Below, one piece after another: positions 5,666 through 6,201 of a stretch of DNA of 6,201 nt. A program made the position numbers and the translations under genes. This DNA comes from Anaerolineae bacterium. Lineage in GTDB: Bacteria; Chloroflexota; Anaerolineae; CG2-30-64-16. A model generated the notes under the pieces. That model searched no databases. It saw only the letters and a program-made list of their open reading frames with translations, and had not been told where the DNA came from. Position 1 is the stretch's first letter; every line of letters starts with the position of its first letter. The DNA lies in contig JALOOE010000158.1 in assembly GCA_025454565.1 (NCBI GenBank), forward strand, positions 1 to 6,201, in the 5' to 3' direction.

Positions 5666-6201
5666 GTGACACGAATACTGCATTCGATCCGCGCCGTCTT
5701 CACCCTGCTCCAGGACACCTGGCGCGCGTTCAGCCGGGATGACGTGAGCCTGCTCGGCGCGGCAATGGTCTACTACGCGCTGCTGTCGTTGGGGCCGCTG
5801 TTGCTGCTGTTGTTGGCAGGCTTAGGCTTCGCGCTTTCCTTTCTACCCGCCGGCATCGATGCCCGCCAGCACCTTCTGAACCTGGCACATACTCACCTGG
5901 GCGCGCAATTCAGCGCCACCCTGGAACCGATCTTGGACAGCATCGGCCGCAGCTCGGCCACAGCCACAGGGATTGGCTTACTGGTGCTCCTGTACGGGGC
6001 CATGGGCGCCTTCCGCCATCTGCGCAAGAGCTTCCGCAGAATATGGCGACCCGATCAGTCGGACCCGCTGCCAATTCGCCGCGTGCTGAAGCATGAGGCC
6101 CTCGATTTCCTGGCGGCGTTCGGCCTGGTGCTGGCCGCAGGCGTGCTGATGCTGCTCTCGACGGTCGCAACGGGCATCAAAGCCATGATCCAGGCCCAGA
6201 T
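5666..6201 (+). CDS. YihY/BrkB-family integral membrane protein, N-terminal part (runs off the window)
   Basis: A frame starting at GTG 5666 stays open to the window edge, giving 178 residues. The opening resembles the YihY/BrkB family (formerly mis-named ribonuclease BN). An amphipathic start (F-x-x-L-Q-D-T-W-R-A-F) is followed by a first helix (about 31-60) with the family-like pattern G-A-A-M-V-Y-Y-A-L-L-S-L-G-P-L-L. A second helix lies at about 102-118, ending in a basic stretch (F-R-H-L-R-K-S-F-R-R-I-W-R), and a third at about 143-165. Full-length members are usually near 280-300 residues with about six helices, so over half is present. The molecular function of the family is unsettled. 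GTG 5666 was chosen because no other start precedes helix 1; the first ATG is inside the helix. No Shine-Dalgarno sequence is evident. It follows the exporter by 58 bases, and a functional link is uncertain. Confidence 0.85.
   Translation, partial: MTRILHSIRAVFTLLQDTWRAFSRDDVSLLGAAMVYYALLSLGPLLLLLLAGLGFALSFLPAGIDARQHLLNLAHTHLGAQFSATLEPILDSIGRSSATATGIGLLVLLYGAMGAFRHLRKSFRRIWRPDQSDPLPIRRVLKHEALDFLAAFGLVLAAGVLMLLSTVATGIKAMIQAQ

Overview
The window comes from a GC-rich bacterial chromosome. Coding is dense, every supported gene is on the + strand, and starts are ATG, TTG and GTG. The mix of a PD40 propeller protein, a membrane-anchored DUF5666-like protein with Ala/Gly linkers, a MarR regulator and a heterodimeric ABC exporter would fit a Chloroflexota-type genome. 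That placement is a guess from gene style only.

Layout: (1) 1-435 is the 3' end of a gene for a TolB/PD40-type beta-propeller. (2) 443-979 encodes a 178-residue, single-pass membrane protein with an outward-facing DUF5666-like beta domain. (3) 976-1524 encodes a MarR-family regulator that overlaps gene 2 by four bases, so genes 1-3 look like one transcription unit. (4) 1525-1591 is a 67-base gap holding a textbook intrinsic terminator (12-bp perfect stem, GTTG loop, five Ts). A possible 9-codon leader ORF runs into the terminator's left arm, and a perfect AGGAGG lies two bases beyond the T run. (5) 1592-3559 and 3559-5607 are two ABC exporter half-transporters joined by a TAATG overlap. (6) 5608-5665 is a 58-base gap with a 14-bp perfect hairpin and no T run. 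(7) From 5666 to the window edge is the 5' part of a YihY/BrkB-family membrane protein gene.

The two ABC proteins show complementary degeneracy. The first has Asp for the catalytic Glu and Gln for the H-loop His but a normal LSGGQ. The second has normal Glu and His but LSQGQ as its signature. Together they give one intact and one degenerate ATP site, the hallmark of obligate heterodimeric exporters such as TM287/288, BmrCD and LmrCD. A MarR gene directly upstream suggests drug- or stress-responsive control of export.

The most interesting point is the 67-base gap. A strong terminator sits between the regulator and the exporter, with no room for an ordinary promoter after it. Exporter expression therefore probably depends on regulated read-through, on a promoter inside marR, or on a promoter overlapping the palindrome. 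The mini-ORF suggests ribosome-mediated attenuation as a testable model.
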